From: Actinomadura alba
GTDB lineage: Bacteria > Actinomycetota > Actinomycetes > Streptosporangiales > Streptosporangiaceae
NCBI RefSeq assembly: GCF_014323705.1
Contig: NZ_JABVEC010000001.1
Span: forward strand, 496,001 to 560,000
Reading direction: 5' to 3'
Length of the DNA stretch: 64,000 nt
In this document: positions 19,774 through 31,730 of the stretch, in pieces
Numbering within the stretch: position 1 is the first letter of the stretch
Layout of the letters: the number at the start of each line of letters is the position of its first letter
Notes under the pieces: model-generated
What the model was told of the DNA's origin: nothing
The model's database searches: none
What the model saw: only the letters and a program-made list of their open reading frames with translations
Position numbers and translations under genes: made by a program

Positions 19774-21861
19774 TCAGGCGGCGGGTTCGGGTGCGCGTTC
19801 CATGCGACGCCGCAGCCAGTCGGTGGCCTCCGCGGCGCCCATCGGACGGCCGAAATGCCATCCCTGGGCGGCGTCGCAGCCCATCTCGCGCAGCAACTGA
19901 GCCGTCTTGGCGTCCTCGACCCCCTCGGCCACCGACCGCAGGCCGAGCGTCCGTACCAGGTCGATGATGGATCGAACGATCACCGTGTCGTCGCAGGACT
20001 CGGCCAGCCGCTGCACGAACGAAGAGTCGATCTTGATTTCCTCGACCGGCATCCGCTTCAACCGGACCAGGGAGGAGTAGCCGGTGCCGAAGTCGTCCAG
20101 GCTGAGCGGAATCCCCAGCTCGGCCAATGCTCCCACCGTCTCGCCGGCGTAGGCCGGCTCGTTCATGAGGATCCGCTCGGTGATCTCCAGCTGTAGCGTC
20201 GCCGCGGGCAGGTCGTATTCGACCAGGCCGGCCGCGATCGTCTCGGTCAGCGTCGAGTCGAGCAGATCACGGCCGGAGATGTTGATCGAGACCTGCACCG
20301 CCAGCCCCTCACGCCACCAGGCCGCGGCCTGGGCCAGCACCCGGTCGACCACATAGTGCGTGATCGACCTCATGAGGTAAGTCTGCTCGGCGATGTGCAG
20401 GAACTGGCCCGGACCGACGAGTCCCTGCTCCGGATGGTGCCAGCGCAACAGCGCCTCCATCCCGACCAGTTGCCCGTCGATCAACCCGATCTTGGGCTGG
20501 AAGTGCAGTTCCAGCTCGTCACGGTCGATCGCCCGGCGCAGATCGCCGAGCATCCCGAGCCTGGCCGGGGAGTTGCGGTCCTTGGCGGGCGAGTAGATCT
20601 CGACACCGCACCGGCTCTCCTTGGCGACGTACATGGCCACGTCCGCCCGCTGCAGCAGCAGTTCGAAGTCGGGTGCGTGATCGGGGTGCAGCGCGATGCC
20701 CATGCTTCCCTCGATGTCGAACGACATGCCGTCCAGGCGCACGGGCTCGCTCAGCGCCGCCCGCAGCCGCACCGCGACCTCCCTCGCCGCCTGGGCGTCG
20801 CGCACGGATGGCAGGAGCACCGCGAACTCGTCCCCGCCCAGCCGCGCGACGAGATCGCCCGGCCGTACGCTGTGGGTGAGCCGGTGCGCCACCATTTGCA
20901 GCAGCCGGTCGCCGGTGTGGTGCCCGAGCGTGTCGTTGACCTCCTTGAACCGGTCGAGGTCCAGCAGGAACAGCCCGACCCGCTCCCCCGACCCGGAGCC
21001 TCCGCCGCGCCCGGCCTCGTGCCGCGCCTCGGCCAGGGCCTGTTCGGTACGCGTGATCAGCAGCTTGCGGTTGGGCAGCCCGGTCAGGCCGTCGTGCAGC
21101 GCCTGGTGCTCGCGCCGTACCGAGCCCGAGGCGTTGAGATAGACGGCGATGAAGGGCAGCACGATCAGCGGGACGAGCGCCGCCGACCTGTCCATGGCCA
21201 CCACCACCAGCGGCGCCAGCCCGAGCAGCGCGAGGTTGACGAGCACCTGGTAGCCGAAGTCACGGCGCATCGCCTTGATCAGCGAGACGCGTTCGTGCAG
21301 CGCGACGGCACCGCTGACGAGCGTGTCGTTGCTGAGGAAGTACACGGCGGCGGCGACGGCGATGGCGAACAGATCGGTGCCCTCGGGCACCCAGGGGCGG
21401 ATCGGCGTGGGATGGATGTCGAAGGCGGCGAGCACCAGGGTGGCGGCGCTGATGCTGAGGGAGTACTGGGCGACGTTGAACGCGGTGCGGTGCGGCGCCC
21501 AGCGCCGGAACACGCCGTAGGCCACCGCCGCCACGGCCTGCAGCATCACGGCGACCGGCAGCCCCGCGTAGAGCAGTGCGGCGAACACGAAGGTGGTCGA
21601 GGTGGTCGCGCCGCTCGTCTCGGTCGAACCCGTCTCAGTGGAGCCGGGGGTGATGATGGGCCTGAGCTCGCCGAACAGGATGAAGCAGGCCAGGACCCAG
21701 AACACCGGGTTGGTGAGGAGCGCTTCACAGTGCTCGGCGACCAACCCGCTGAGCGCCGCGGCGAACGCCACGGCGCCGAGGCCGATGACGCAGACGAGAT
21801 AGATCCACAAGGGGGAGCCCCGCCGGGGCAGGGTGTCCCGTGTGTTGTTCGGGTCCTTCAT
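19774..21861 (-). CDS. Membrane GGDEF-EAL protein, RmdB-like
   Basis: A 695-aa protein with about seven to eight N-terminal membrane helices (residues 18-245) and no PAS domain, then GGDEF (about 255-425) and EAL (about 435-685). The GGDEF motif is intact (RLGGDEF, about 342-346) and the inhibitory site RPGD lies exactly five residues before it. The EAL motif (GMEALLRW), DDFGTGYSSL, EIKIDSSFV, VAEGVE and QGW are present, so both activities are possible. One extracytoplasmic loop carries a GSTETGSTETSG repeat. Position between ligA and gatCAB matches Streptomyces RmdB (SCO5495 from memory), a c-di-GMP phosphodiesterase affecting colony development; orthology is inferred from synteny. The ATG at 21861 is preferred to the GTG just before it. 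Confidence 0.9.
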   Translation of the reverse strand: MKDPNNTRDTLPRRGSPLWIYLVCVIGLGAVAFAAALSGLVAEHCEALLTNPVFWVLACFILFGELRPIITPGSTETGSTETSGATTSTTFVFAALLYAGLPVAVMLQAVAAVAYGVFRRWAPHRTAFNVAQYSLSISAATLVLAAFDIHPTPIRPWVPEGTDLFAIAVAAAVYFLSNDTLVSGAVALHERVSLIKAMRRDFGYQVLVNLALLGLAPLVVVAMDRSAALVPLIVLPFIAVYLNASGSVRREHQALHDGLTGLPNRKLLITRTEQALAEARHEAGRGGGSGSGERVGLFLLDLDRFKEVNDTLGHHTGDRLLQMVAHRLTHSVRPGDLVARLGGDEFAVLLPSVRDAQAAREVAVRLRAALSEPVRLDGMSFDIEGSMGIALHPDHAPDFELLLQRADVAMYVAKESRCGVEIYSPAKDRNSPARLGMLGDLRRAIDRDELELHFQPKIGLIDGQLVGMEALLRWHHPEQGLVGPGQFLHIAEQTYLMRSITHYVVDRVLAQAAAWWREGLAVQVSINISGRDLLDSTLTETIAAGLVEYDLPAATLQLEITERILMNEPAYAGETVGALAELGIPLSLDDFGTGYSSLVRLKRMPVEEIKIDSSFVQRLAESCDDTVIVRSIIDLVRTLGLRSVAEGVEDAKTAQLLREMGCDAAQGWHFGRPMGAAEATDWLRRRMERAPEPAA

Positions 21862-22091
21862 CACTTCCCTCGGGGAAGGTCCGGAGATCGCCCTCGCGTT
21901 CGCACAGTCGAAGACCGCACCGGAGGTCCGCTTTCAGGTGATGAGGGGAGACTACGACCTTCGGGCAACTTCGCGAAACCGATTGGGTACGTTCCGTTAC
22001 GTCCTGTTTGATGCCGCTAGTGATCTCTGTGTAACTAAGTTCTACCTCACGGTAACTTGTTGCTGGTCGAAGGCACAACCACGACAGCGGG

Positions 22092-24341
<2,250 letters not shown>

Positions 24342-24504
24342 TCAGGGGCCAGAGCCGGGGACGCGAGCGGCCGGGTCGACGGGTCGGAATCCCGGCGGCG
24401 TCGGCGATTCGTCGCCTCGTGGGGCGAACCGGCCGGCCGGCGACGTCCTCCCCGGGTCCCTGGGCGAGCGGCGGTACGTGCACATGGCGGGACGGGTGTC
24501 GGGA

Positions 24505-25506
24505 TCAGCCCTCGGGCTTGTCCCGCAGCACCTGCGCGGCCTCGCGGCAGTGCGCCAGGGCCGTCCGGGCGTAGGCGGGCGAGGCCCCGGCGAGGCCGCA
24601 GTAGGGGGTGACCACGACCTGTTCGGCCAGCCGGCCGGGCGGGAAGCCCAGCCGCCGCCACAACTCCACGGCGGGTCGTGCGGACCGGTCGGCCGGCGGC
24701 GGCTGCGTGCCGGTCGCCGGGACGAGGCCGAGCAGGAGGCCGACCCCCGCGTCGATGACCTCGCCGATCGCGTCGTCGTCGCGGGCGGGGACCAGCCTGG
24801 CGTCCACCGAGATCGCCTTGGCCCCGGCCCCGCGCAGCAGGCCGTACGGCACGCCGGACGCGCAGCAGTGGACCATCGGGTAGGCGTCGGCGGCGCGCAG
24901 TACCCGCCCGAGGCCCTCTTCGGCCACTGACGCCTCCACAGCACGGAGCCGGGCGAAACCGCTCGCCGTGGGGACCGTCCCGGCCAGCGCCGCGGGCAGG
25001 CCGGGCTCGTCGACCTGCAGCAGGATCTCGGCGCCCGGCAGCCTGCGGCGCACGTCGGCGACGTGCTCACGGACGCCTTCGGCCAGCGAGTCGACCAGAT
25101 CGCGGGTCGCGCCCGGGTCCTTGAGAGTGCGGTCGCCGTGCTTGAGCTCGATCGTCGCCGCGAGGGTCCACGGCCCGGCGACCTGGATCTTGAACGGCCC
25201 CTCGTAGCCGGCCGCCCGCTCCTCGAGAACGTCGAGATCGCGGGCGAGGTGGTCACGCGCCCGTCGCAGGTCCCGGCCCGGCCGGTCGGCGAACCGCCAG
25301 CCCGAGGGCTGCAGCGCCACCGGCAGTTCCACCAGCAGACCCGCCGTGCGGCCGGTCAGGTCCGCCCCGGGGCCGCGGGCGGGCAGTTCCGGCAGGTACG
25401 GAAGGGCGGGCAGCTCGCCGAGCACAACGCGCAGCGTCTCGGCGGGATCGGCGCCCGGATGGGAGCCGACCCCCGTCGCGCTCGCCGCCGGCCATGGGTA
25501 CGTCAT
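24505..25506 (-). CDS. MetE-like methionine synthase (cobalamin-independent) core protein
   Basis: A protein of about 333 aa related to the C-terminal catalytic half of MetE (UROD/MetE-like TIM barrel). It shows GVGSHPGADPAETL near the N-terminus, QVAGPWTLAATIEL, LLQVDEPGLPAALAGT, a metal-site HC pair in MVHCCASGVPY, and VVTPYCGLAGASP with the second Cys. These positions match the His-Cys-Cys zinc ligands of MetE. The N-terminal half of full MetE is absent, as in the short core-MetE proteins common in actinobacteria, which may use a methyl donor other than folate. The start is uncertain: the ATG at 25506 or a GTG at 25518, with a TAGGCT box close upstream that could give a leaderless message. 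Confidence 0.82.
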   Translation of the reverse strand: MTYPWPAASATGVGSHPGADPAETLRVVLGELPALPYLPELPARGPGADLTGRTAGLLVELPVALQPSGWRFADRPGRDLRRARDHLARDLDVLEERAAGYEGPFKIQVAGPWTLAATIELKHGDRTLKDPGATRDLVDSLAEGVREHVADVRRRLPGAEILLQVDEPGLPAALAGTVPTASGFARLRAVEASVAEEGLGRVLRAADAYPMVHCCASGVPYGLLRGAGAKAISVDARLVPARDDDAIGEVIDAGVGLLLGLVPATGTQPPPADRSARPAVELWRRLGFPPGRLAEQVVVTPYCGLAGASPAYARTALAHCREAAQVLRDKPEG

Positions 25507-25553
25507 GGGTTCTGGCACATGCCGAAGCCTAACGAGGGCCTATCCTCACGGGC

Positions 25554-26111
25554 ATGCCCCCGCACCCCCGCCGGACCCCGTGGCCGCTTCTGTCACGGGG
25601 GTCGCTCCTGTCCCTGTCCCTGGTAGCGGCACTCTCCGCATGCGGTTCCGGTCCCACGTCGGACGCGGCACCACGCGCCACCGTGCCGACGCCTGACCTG
25701 TGCAAGGCCATCAGCCCGAAAACGGTCACCGCCGCCATGCACGGCAGGTCGACCGCCTGTGCGACCAGCGGCGACGCGAGCGGCTTCGTGGCACGGTTCA
25801 CCGGAACCGCCCGGCTGCACGGCCGCCGCGCGCCGGCCGAGCTGACCGTCTCGTACGCGCCACGCCGCGACGCGCGGACCGGTGCGGACCGCTGGGCGAC
25901 CGTCGGGCGGCCCACCGGCACCCGCGTGCAGCTGATCGGCGTCGGCGAGAAGGCCGTCTTCGACCCCCGGCGGGCGCCGCAGCTCCGCTGCGTGCAGGGC
26001 GAACTGATCGTCTCGATCGGGCTGGCGTTCACCGGCGCCGAGGTCCCCCGGGCCAGCCTGGCCGGCGACCTCCAGGCCGTGGCGATGGAGGCCGTGGCCG
26101 CGACGCGCTGA
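25554..26111 (+). CDS. Putative lipoprotein, DUF3558-like
   Basis: A 185-aa protein with a signal peptide ending in the lipobox LSAC (Cys at about residue 30, in LVAALSACGSGP). The mature part has LCKAISPKTVTAAM and two further cysteines, like DUF3558-type actinobacterial lipoproteins. It is expected to be attached to the outer face of the membrane; its function is unknown. It is divergent from the MetE-like gene with only about 47 bp between starts, so the promoters overlap. It ends 19 bp from the convergent mnmA gene. Confidence 0.72.
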   Translation: MPPHPRRTPWPLLSRGSLLSLSLVAALSACGSGPTSDAAPRATVPTPDLCKAISPKTVTAAMHGRSTACATSGDASGFVARFTGTARLHGRRAPAELTVSYAPRRDARTGADRWATVGRPTGTRVQLIGVGEKAVFDPRRAPQLRCVQGELIVSIGLAFTGAEVPRASLAGDLQAVAMEAVAATR

Positions 26112-26130
26112 CCGGCCGCGAGAGCACGCG

Positions 26131-27207
26131 TCAGGCGAAGACGCTGTCGGTGGCGGCGATGGTCGCCGAGCCGAGCACGGTGTCGCCGTCGTAGAGCACC
26201 GCGGCCTGACCGGTGGCCACGCCCTTCGCAGGAGCGTGCAGGCGGATCCGCACGAGATCGCCCTCGACCCCGGCGGTGCAGTCGTACACCTCGCCGTGCG
26301 CCCGCAGCTGCACCTGGCAGTCGTGCGGCCCCGCGGGCGGAGCGGCGAGCCAGACCGGCCGCTCCCCCGTGATCTCGTGGACGTCGAGTGCCTCGCGCGG
26401 GCCGACGGTGACCGTGTTGTTCACAGGCGAGATGTCGAGCACGTAGCGCGGCTTGCCGTCGGGCGCGGGCCGGCCGATCCGCAGCCCCTTGCGCTGGCCG
26501 ACCGTGTAGGAGTAGGCGCCGTCGTGCTCGCCGACGACCTCGCCGGAGGTGTCGACGATCGGGCCCGGCGCGGCGCCGAGGCGCTCGGCGAGGAACCCCC
26601 GCGTGTCGCCGTCGGCGATGAAGCAGATGTCGTGGCTGTCAGGCTTGTCGGCGACCCGCAGGCCGCGCCGTTCCGCCTCGCGCCTGATGTCGGCCTTGGT
26701 GGTGTCGCCGAGCGGGAACATCGCGTGCGCCAGCTGCTCCCTGGTGCACACGGCCAGGACGTACGACTGGTCCTTGCCCTCGTCGACGCCGCGCCGCAGC
26801 ACCCCGTCGTCGAGGCGGGCGTAGTGGCCGGTGCACACTGCGTCGAATCCGAGGGCGAGGGCCTTGTCGAGCAGCGCCGCGAATTTGATCTTCTCGTTGC
26901 ACCGCAGGCACGGATTGGGCGTGCGGCCGGCCGCGTATTCGTCCACGAAGTCCTGGACGACGTCGCGGTCGAACCGCTCGGCGAGGTCCCACACGTAGAA
27001 CGGGATGCCGATCACATCGGCCGCCCTCCGCGCGTCGCGGGAGTCCTCGAGCGTGCAGCACCCGCGGGCGCCGCTGCGGTAGGACTTCGGGTTGCTGGAC
27101 AGGGCCATGTGCACGCCGGTGACATCGTGACCGGCCTCGGCGGCCCGGGCAGCGGCCACGGCGGAGTCGACGCCGCCCGACATGGCGGCGAGTACGCGCA
27201 AAGTCAT
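26131..27207 (-). CDS. mnmA: tRNA-specific 2-thiouridylase
   Basis: It makes 2-thiouridine at the wobble position of Lys, Glu and Gln tRNAs, using sulfur passed from a cysteine desulfurase. The 358-aa protein has the PP-loop [13 protein letters not shown] (residues 8-20), the first catalytic Cys in [14 protein letters not shown] and the second in [16 protein letters not shown], followed by GQRKGLRIG in the C-terminal beta-barrel region. The ATG at 27207 starts directly at the conserved domain; a TTG further upstream is less likely. In many actinobacteria this gene follows the cysteine desulfurase gene directly. Here a plus-strand gene lies between them. Confidence 0.96.
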   Translation of the reverse strand: MTLRVLAAMSGGVDSAVAAARAAEAGHDVTGVHMALSSNPKSYRSGARGCCTLEDSRDARRAADVIGIPFYVWDLAERFDRDVVQDFVDEYAAGRTPNPCLRCNEKIKFAALLDKALALGFDAVCTGHYARLDDGVLRRGVDEGKDQSYVLAVCTREQLAHAMFPLGDTTKADIRREAERRGLRVADKPDSHDICFIADGDTRGFLAERLGAAPGPIVDTSGEVVGEHDGAYSYTVGQRKGLRIGRPAPDGKPRYVLDISPVNNTVTVGPREALDVHEITGERPVWLAAPPAGPHDCQVQLRAHGEVYDCTAGVEGDLVRIRLHAPAKGVATGQAAVLYDGDTVLGSATIAATDSVFA

Positions 27208-27360
27208 AACACTCAAGAGGGTACGCGCCCCCGCGCCCGGCCCTCACATCCTTTCCCCCGCCCGGAAACGCGGAACGATCGCCGAAGAGGCCGACGTCTC
27301 ACAACCCGGCGCGGCGTCGAGCGGAGCGAGACGATCGAACGCAGTACGATTGCACGCGAT

Positions 27361-28389
27361 ATGGGAATCTTCCGCCGCCCGCGCGACACGTCATCACCAT
27401 CGGGCCCGGCCATCGCCGAATTCTGGGCCTGGTGGGAGCAGATCAGGCCGTCCGTCGAGGCGACCCTGACCGAGGGCCTGCCGACCGACACCATCGAGGA
27501 GATCTCCCGCCGGATCCGCAAGATCCATCCACAGCTCCAGTGGGAGATCGGCCATGGCGACGGCACGCCGGTGCTGACCGTCACGGGCGGTGGGACACCC
27601 GAGCTGCGCGGGGTCGCCGAGCGGTGGTGCCGCGCCGCGCCGAAGGACGGCGGCTGGGCCTACCACTCGTCCCGGCAGGCCGATCCCGAGATGCTCGGCC
27701 AGAAGCTCACGCTGGGCGACCACGAGTTCGACCTCGAGTACGTGCGGCTCGGGATGCGCGCCGACGAGGGCCGGGCGCGGGTGCACATCACCGCCTACCA
27801 TCCGGACTTCCTGTTCGTGCCGGAGGGGATCCGGCTCCAGGTGGCCGTCCACATCCTCGACTGGGCTCTGGGCGAGGACGACGTCGCGCGCTGGATCGGC
27901 GATGTGAAGGTCGCGACCGACGAGCCGATGGACTCGCTGACGCCCGCGATGCTGTCCGCGGTGGTGCAGCAGATCGCCGAGCCGTTCCGGGAGGCGAACT
28001 GGCTTTCCGGCGAGGGACGGACGCCGCGCGGCCATCCGGCCCGGCTGGGCGTCCGCTTTCCCCTGCACCGGCCGGACCATCCGCTGTGCGATCTGCATGT
28101 GGCGGTGTCCTTGCCGTACGCCCACAGCAATCCCGACCGGCTGCCGGTCGAACCGTCCTCGTCCGCGCTGAGGGAGTTCGAGAAGCATCTCGCCGAGATG
28201 GGCGACCGGGCCGTGCTCGCGGTGCGCGAGACCGGTGACGGGCTGCGGGTCCTGCACCTGTACGCCGACCCGGAGTCGGGAGTCCTCGCCGAGCTCGATC
28301 AGCTCGCCGCAGGCTGGTCGGAAGGCCGCGCCAAGGTGGCCTCCACGCCGGACCCGGGGTGGCGGGCGCTCGCGCCCTACCAGCCTTAG
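27361..28389 (+). CDS. DUF695-like protein of unknown function
   Basis: A 342-aa cytoplasmic protein with no membrane segment. The N-terminal half resembles DUF695-type proteins (AIAEFWAWWEQIRP, RKIHPQLQWEIGHGDG, AYHPDFLFVPEGIRLQVA, LDWALGEDDVARWIGDV). The C-terminal half repeats the theme with a second alpha/beta unit (HPLCDLHVAVSLPYA, EKHLAEMGDRAVLAVRETGDG). No catalytic motif stands out. A TACGAT hexamer ends 11 bases before the ATG and no Shine-Dalgarno is visible, so the message may be leaderless. It lies antiparallel between mnmA and the cysteine desulfurase, which suggests a conserved but unexplained association with tRNA thiolation or sulfur relay. Confidence 0.7.
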   Translation: MGIFRRPRDTSSPSGPAIAEFWAWWEQIRPSVEATLTEGLPTDTIEEISRRIRKIHPQLQWEIGHGDGTPVLTVTGGGTPELRGVAERWCRAAPKDGGWAYHSSRQADPEMLGQKLTLGDHEFDLEYVRLGMRADEGRARVHITAYHPDFLFVPEGIRLQVAVHILDWALGEDDVARWIGDVKVATDEPMDSLTPAMLSAVVQQIAEPFREANWLSGEGRTPRGHPARLGVRFPLHRPDHPLCDLHVAVSLPYAHSNPDRLPVEPSSSALREFEKHLAEMGDRAVLAVRETGDGLRVLHLYADPESGVLAELDQLAAGWSEGRAKVASTPDPGWRALAPYQP

Positions 28390-28403
28390 CCGGGCTCCCC
28401 GGC
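28389..28403 (+). terminator. Hairpin at the 3' end of the DUF695-like gene
   Basis: A GCCGGG-CTC-CCCGGC stem begins on the last base of the stop codon, between convergent genes. The rest of the 85-bp gap carries further CTCAGCCGG repeats. Confidence 0.45.
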
Positions 28404-28474
28404 CTCAGCCGGGCCATCGCCCTCAGCCGGACTGCACGCGACGCCGGCCGGCCTCGCGGAAGCGCGTGCGGTTG

Positions 28475-29629
28475 TCAGCTCAGCCCGGCCCGCCGGGCGC
28501 GGTCGACGACCGGGCCGATCGCGTCGACGAGGGCGTCGACATCGGCGGCGGTCGAGTCATGGCCGAGGGTGAAACGCAGTGAACCGCGAGCTCGGGCAGC
28601 GTCGGCGCCCATGGCCAACAGCACGTGACTGGGCTGGGACACCCCGGCCGAGCACGCCGAGCCGGTGGAGCACTCGATCCCGCGCGCGTCGAGGAGCATG
28701 AGGAGCGCGTCGCCCTCACACCCCGGGAACGAGAAGTGCGCGTTGCCCGGCAGGCGCAGGGTCGGGTGGCCGTTGAGGACGGCGTCGGGCACCGCGGCCC
28801 GCACCCGCTCGACGAGCGTGTCGCGCAACGCTGTGAGCCGCGCGGCGCCGGCGGCTCGGCCGGCGGCGGCGACCTGCACGGCCGCGGCGAACCCGGCGAT
28901 GGCCGGGGTGTCGAGCGTGCCGGAGCGCACGTCGCGCTCCTGACCGCCGCCGTGCAGCACCGGGGTCGGATCGACGCCCTTGGCCAGCAGCAGGGCGCCG
29001 ATGCCGAGCGGGCCGCCGAGCTTGTGCCCGCTGACGCTGAGCGCGTCACCGCCCGCGGCGAAGTCGACCGGGAGCTGGGCGGCGGCCTGCACGGCGTCGG
29101 AGTGGAACGGGACACCGTGCTCGCGGGCGACGGCCGCGAGTTCCTCGATCGGCTGTACCGTGCCGACCTCGTTGTTCGCCCACATGACGGTGACGAGGGC
29201 GACGTCCTCGCCGATCATGGCACGCAGCGTGTCGGGACTCACCCGGCCGTACTCGTCGACCGGGATCAGCTCGACCCGCGCGCCCTCGTGGTCGGCCAGC
29301 CACTGCGCGGCGTCGAGCACCGCGTGGTGCTCGATCGCGCTGGCCAGCACCCGGGTCCGGCGCGGATCGGCGGCGCGACGCGCCCAGAACAGCCCCTTGA
29401 CGGCGAGGTTGTCGGCCTCGGTGCCGCCTCCGGTGAAGACCACCTCACTGGGGCGGGCGCCGAACGCCTCGGCGATGATCTCCCGCGACTCCTCGACGAC
29501 ACGGCGGGCGCGCCGGCCCACGGAGTGCAGAGACGACGGGTTGCCCACTTGGCCGAGCTCCGCCGTCATCGCGGCGATGGACTCCGCGACCATCGGAGTG
29601 GTCGCGGCGTGGTCGAGATAGGTCACCAT
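28475..29629 (-). CDS. Cysteine desulfurase (NifS/IscS family)
   Basis: A PLP enzyme that takes sulfur from cysteine as a persulfide for tRNA thiolation and Fe-S work. The 384-aa protein starts at the typical [11 protein letters not shown]. It has PLP lysine 203 ([12 protein letters not shown]), the [10 protein letters not shown] histidines, [12 protein letters not shown], and the catalytic Cys326 in STGSACSAG. The active-site loop is group I (IscS/NifS) rather than SufS-like. It lies upstream of mnmA on the same strand, separated by the antiparallel DUF695-like gene. This fits supply of sulfur to MnmA. Confidence 0.95.
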   Translation of the reverse strand: MVTYLDHAATTPMVAESIAAMTAELGQVGNPSSLHSVGRRARRVVEESREIIAEAFGARPSEVVFTGGGTEADNLAVKGLFWARRAADPRRTRVLASAIEHHAVLDAAQWLADHEGARVELIPVDEYGRVSPDTLRAMIGEDVALVTVMWANNEVGTVQPIEELAAVAREHGVPFHSDAVQAAAQLPVDFAAGGDALSVSGHKLGGPLGIGALLLAKGVDPTPVLHGGGQERDVRSGTLDTPAIAGFAAAVQVAAAGRAAGAARLTALRDTLVERVRAAVPDAVLNGHPTLRLPGNAHFSFPGCEGDALLMLLDARGIECSTGSACSAGVSQPSHVLLAMGADAARARGSLRFTLGHDSTAADVDALVDAIGPVVDRARRAGLS

Positions 29630-29711
29630 GGCGGCTTCAGCCTAGCCGCGGCGCGTCCGGCGTCCGTGGCCGGTACCACCGATGTCACCCCGGCGCGGCG
29701 CCGTTTTGGCT

Positions 29712-29735
29712 ACTGTACCGTCCGGACGGTACAGT
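29712..29735. promoter_or_regulatory. 24-bp perfect palindrome, TetR operator
   Basis: The half-site is ACTGTACCGTCC followed by its exact reverse complement, ending 9 bp before the TetR start codon. It overlaps a TACTGT -10-like hexamer. A perfect site at this position is strong evidence for autorepression by the encoded TetR protein, which probably also controls the MFS gene by read-through. Confidence 0.8.
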
Positions 29736-29744
29736 TCGATCGCC

Positions 29745-30272
29745 ATGAAACGTGAAGCCATCCTCAACGCCGCGGAACTGGTGCTCTGTGAGCACGGCAC
29801 GCAGGCTCTGACGCTGTCCGCGGTCGCCGACCGCGCCGGCGTCAGCAAGGGTGGGCTTCTCTACCACTTCCCCGGCAAGGAGGCCCTCGTCCAAGGGCTG
29901 GTCCACCGGGTGATCGAGGAGTTCGACACGCTCGTCGCCGCCCATGACGACGGCCTCCCGGGTTCTTACAGCCGGGCCTTCGTCGAGGCGACCTTCGAGA
30001 TCCTGACGGGCAGCGAAGGCGCCCGCACCCGGCGCCGGTGGGCGGGCATCACCGCGGCCGCCGCCGACCCCGAACTGGTCGCGCCATTGCGCGAGGCGAT
30101 GGTCCGCTGGCATCGGCGAGATCCCGGCGAGGACGCCGACCCGGTGACCGCGATGGTCGTACGGCTCGCGGCCGAAGGCCTGTGGGAAGTGGTCGGGCAG
30201 AATCCCGGAATCTTCGATCCCGGGCGGTACGAGGCCCTGCGAGAACGGCTGCTGAGCCTGCTCCGGTCCTGA
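29745..30272 (+). CDS. TetR family transcriptional regulator
   Basis: A 175-aa repressor. The helix-turn-helix is in LSAVADRAGVSKGGLLYHF (about residues 24-42), the best-conserved TetR block. The rest is a helical ligand-binding domain ending LRERLLSLLRS. It sits 111 bp upstream of an MFS exporter on the same strand and directly behind a 24-bp palindrome, the classic layout of a drug- or metabolite-responsive efflux pair. No Shine-Dalgarno is seen, so translation is probably leaderless or from a very short leader. Confidence 0.92.
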   Translation: MKREAILNAAELVLCEHGTQALTLSAVADRAGVSKGGLLYHFPGKEALVQGLVHRVIEEFDTLVAAHDDGLPGSYSRAFVEATFEILTGSEGARTRRRWAGITAAAADPELVAPLREAMVRWHRRDPGEDADPVTAMVVRLAAEGLWEVVGQNPGIFDPGRYEALRERLLSLLRS

Positions 30273-30383
30273 CGCGCCCGCTTCCCCCTCCCCCTCCCCT
30301 GTTCCGATCCCGGTCGGCGGCCGACGAGCCGTGAGACCAGTCCGCCGGTGTGCCCCGCAGGCCGGCACGCAAGGAGTCACCAC

Positions 30384-31583
30384 ATGTTGTTCCGAGCCCG
30401 CGTGGGCACGTTCCTGGCCTTCGCTCTCGGCGGTCTGCTGTGCGGCGTCTGGGTGGCGCGCATGCCCGCCCTCGCCGCCAAGTTCGACATCGACGCGGGC
30501 GACATCGGCATCGTGCTTCTCACCTGGGGCGTCGCCGCTGTCATCGCCATGCAGGGCCTTCGTGCGGTCATCGCGCGCACCGGCAGCCGGAAGGTGCTGC
30601 GCGTCGCCGCCCCGCTCGCCGCGGCCACCTCGGCCCTGGTCGCCGTCGCCCCGACGTACGGCCTGCTGCTGGCGGCCATCGCCATGTTCGGCATGGCGTT
30701 CGGCGTCATGGACGTGTCCATGAACGCGCAGGCGAGCGTGGTCGAACGGGCCCACGACCGGCCGCTGATGAGCGGCATGCACGCCGGATGGAGCGTCGGC
30801 GCGATGAGCGGCGGGCTGTTCGGTGCGCTCACGGCGCTCCTGAACATGTCCTTCACCCGCGCCGTGCTCGCCGCGGCCCTGCTCGCGTTGCCCGTGGCGC
30901 TGTTCATCGGCCGGATGTACCTGCAGGACCCGCCCGTCGCCGCGGAGCGGAGCCGGGAACGGCGCCGCCGGCTGCCGATGGTGGTCTACCTCATCGGGAC
31001 GCTGGCCTTCCTGGCCTTCATGGCGGAGGGCGCGATCGCCGACTGGAGCGGCCTGCTGCTGCACGACGAACTGCATGCCTCCGAGGCGGTGGCGGCGCTC
31101 GGCTACCCCCTGTTCGAGCTGGCCATGCTCTGCGGGCGGCTGGTCGGCGACCGGCTGCGCCTCCTGCTGGGCACGCGCAGGCTGCTCACTCTGGGCGGCC
31201 TCGGCACCGCGGTGGCGGTGAGCCTCGTGCTGCTCGCCCCGTCGACCCCGGTCGCCCTCGCCGGCTTCTTCCTCACGGGCGCGGCGGTCTGCACGGTGGT
31301 GCCGACGATGGTGTCGCTCTCGGGCACGGTCGCCCCCGGCCAGTCCGCCGCGTCGATCGCCCAGGTCGGCACGATGGGCTACGGCGGTCTCCTGCTGGGG
31401 CCGATCGTGATCGGCCTCGTCGCGGACCACACGTCCCTCCGGCTGGGCCTCACCATCGTGGTGGCACTCGCGCTGCTGATCGCCGTCGGCGCCCGGTACC
31501 TGCCGGTGACCGCCCAGACCGACGTCGCCGCGTCGAGCCCGGACACCGCCCCGGACGGCACGCCCGAGCTCCTGGCCGCCTGA
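30384..31583 (+). CDS. MFS transporter, YbjJ-like
   Basis: A 399-aa protein with 12 predicted membrane helices in two bundles and a charged central loop (RSRERRRRLP). Features such as MDVSMNAQASVVE after helix 4 and MHAGWSVGAMSGG in helix 5 resemble the YbjJ/fucose-permease-like branch of the MFS. The Shine-Dalgarno AAGGAG lies 8 bases before the ATG at 30384. It is probably co-regulated with the upstream TetR gene, so efflux of an inducing compound is likely. The substrate is unknown. Confidence 0.88.
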   Translation: MLFRARVGTFLAFALGGLLCGVWVARMPALAAKFDIDAGDIGIVLLTWGVAAVIAMQGLRAVIARTGSRKVLRVAAPLAAATSALVAVAPTYGLLLAAIAMFGMAFGVMDVSMNAQASVVERAHDRPLMSGMHAGWSVGAMSGGLFGALTALLNMSFTRAVLAAALLALPVALFIGRMYLQDPPVAAERSRERRRRLPMVVYLIGTLAFLAFMAEGAIADWSGLLLHDELHASEAVAALGYPLFELAMLCGRLVGDRLRLLLGTRRLLTLGGLGTAVAVSLVLLAPSTPVALAGFFLTGAAVCTVVPTMVSLSGTVAPGQSAASIAQVGTMGYGGLLLGPIVIGLVADHTSLRLGLTIVVALALLIAVGARYLPVTAQTDVAASSPDTAPDGTPELLAA

Positions 31584-31730
31584 GCGCGCGGCTGACGCGC
31601 ATGCCGCCGCACACCGCGGCCGGCGTGCCGGTACGACCGTGCGGAGCGGCCGGTGGCGGAGACGGCACCACGACCGCCGCCCATCGCGTCGCGCGTTCGC
31701 CGGCGTCGAGCCCGTTCGGCCCCGGGCGGT

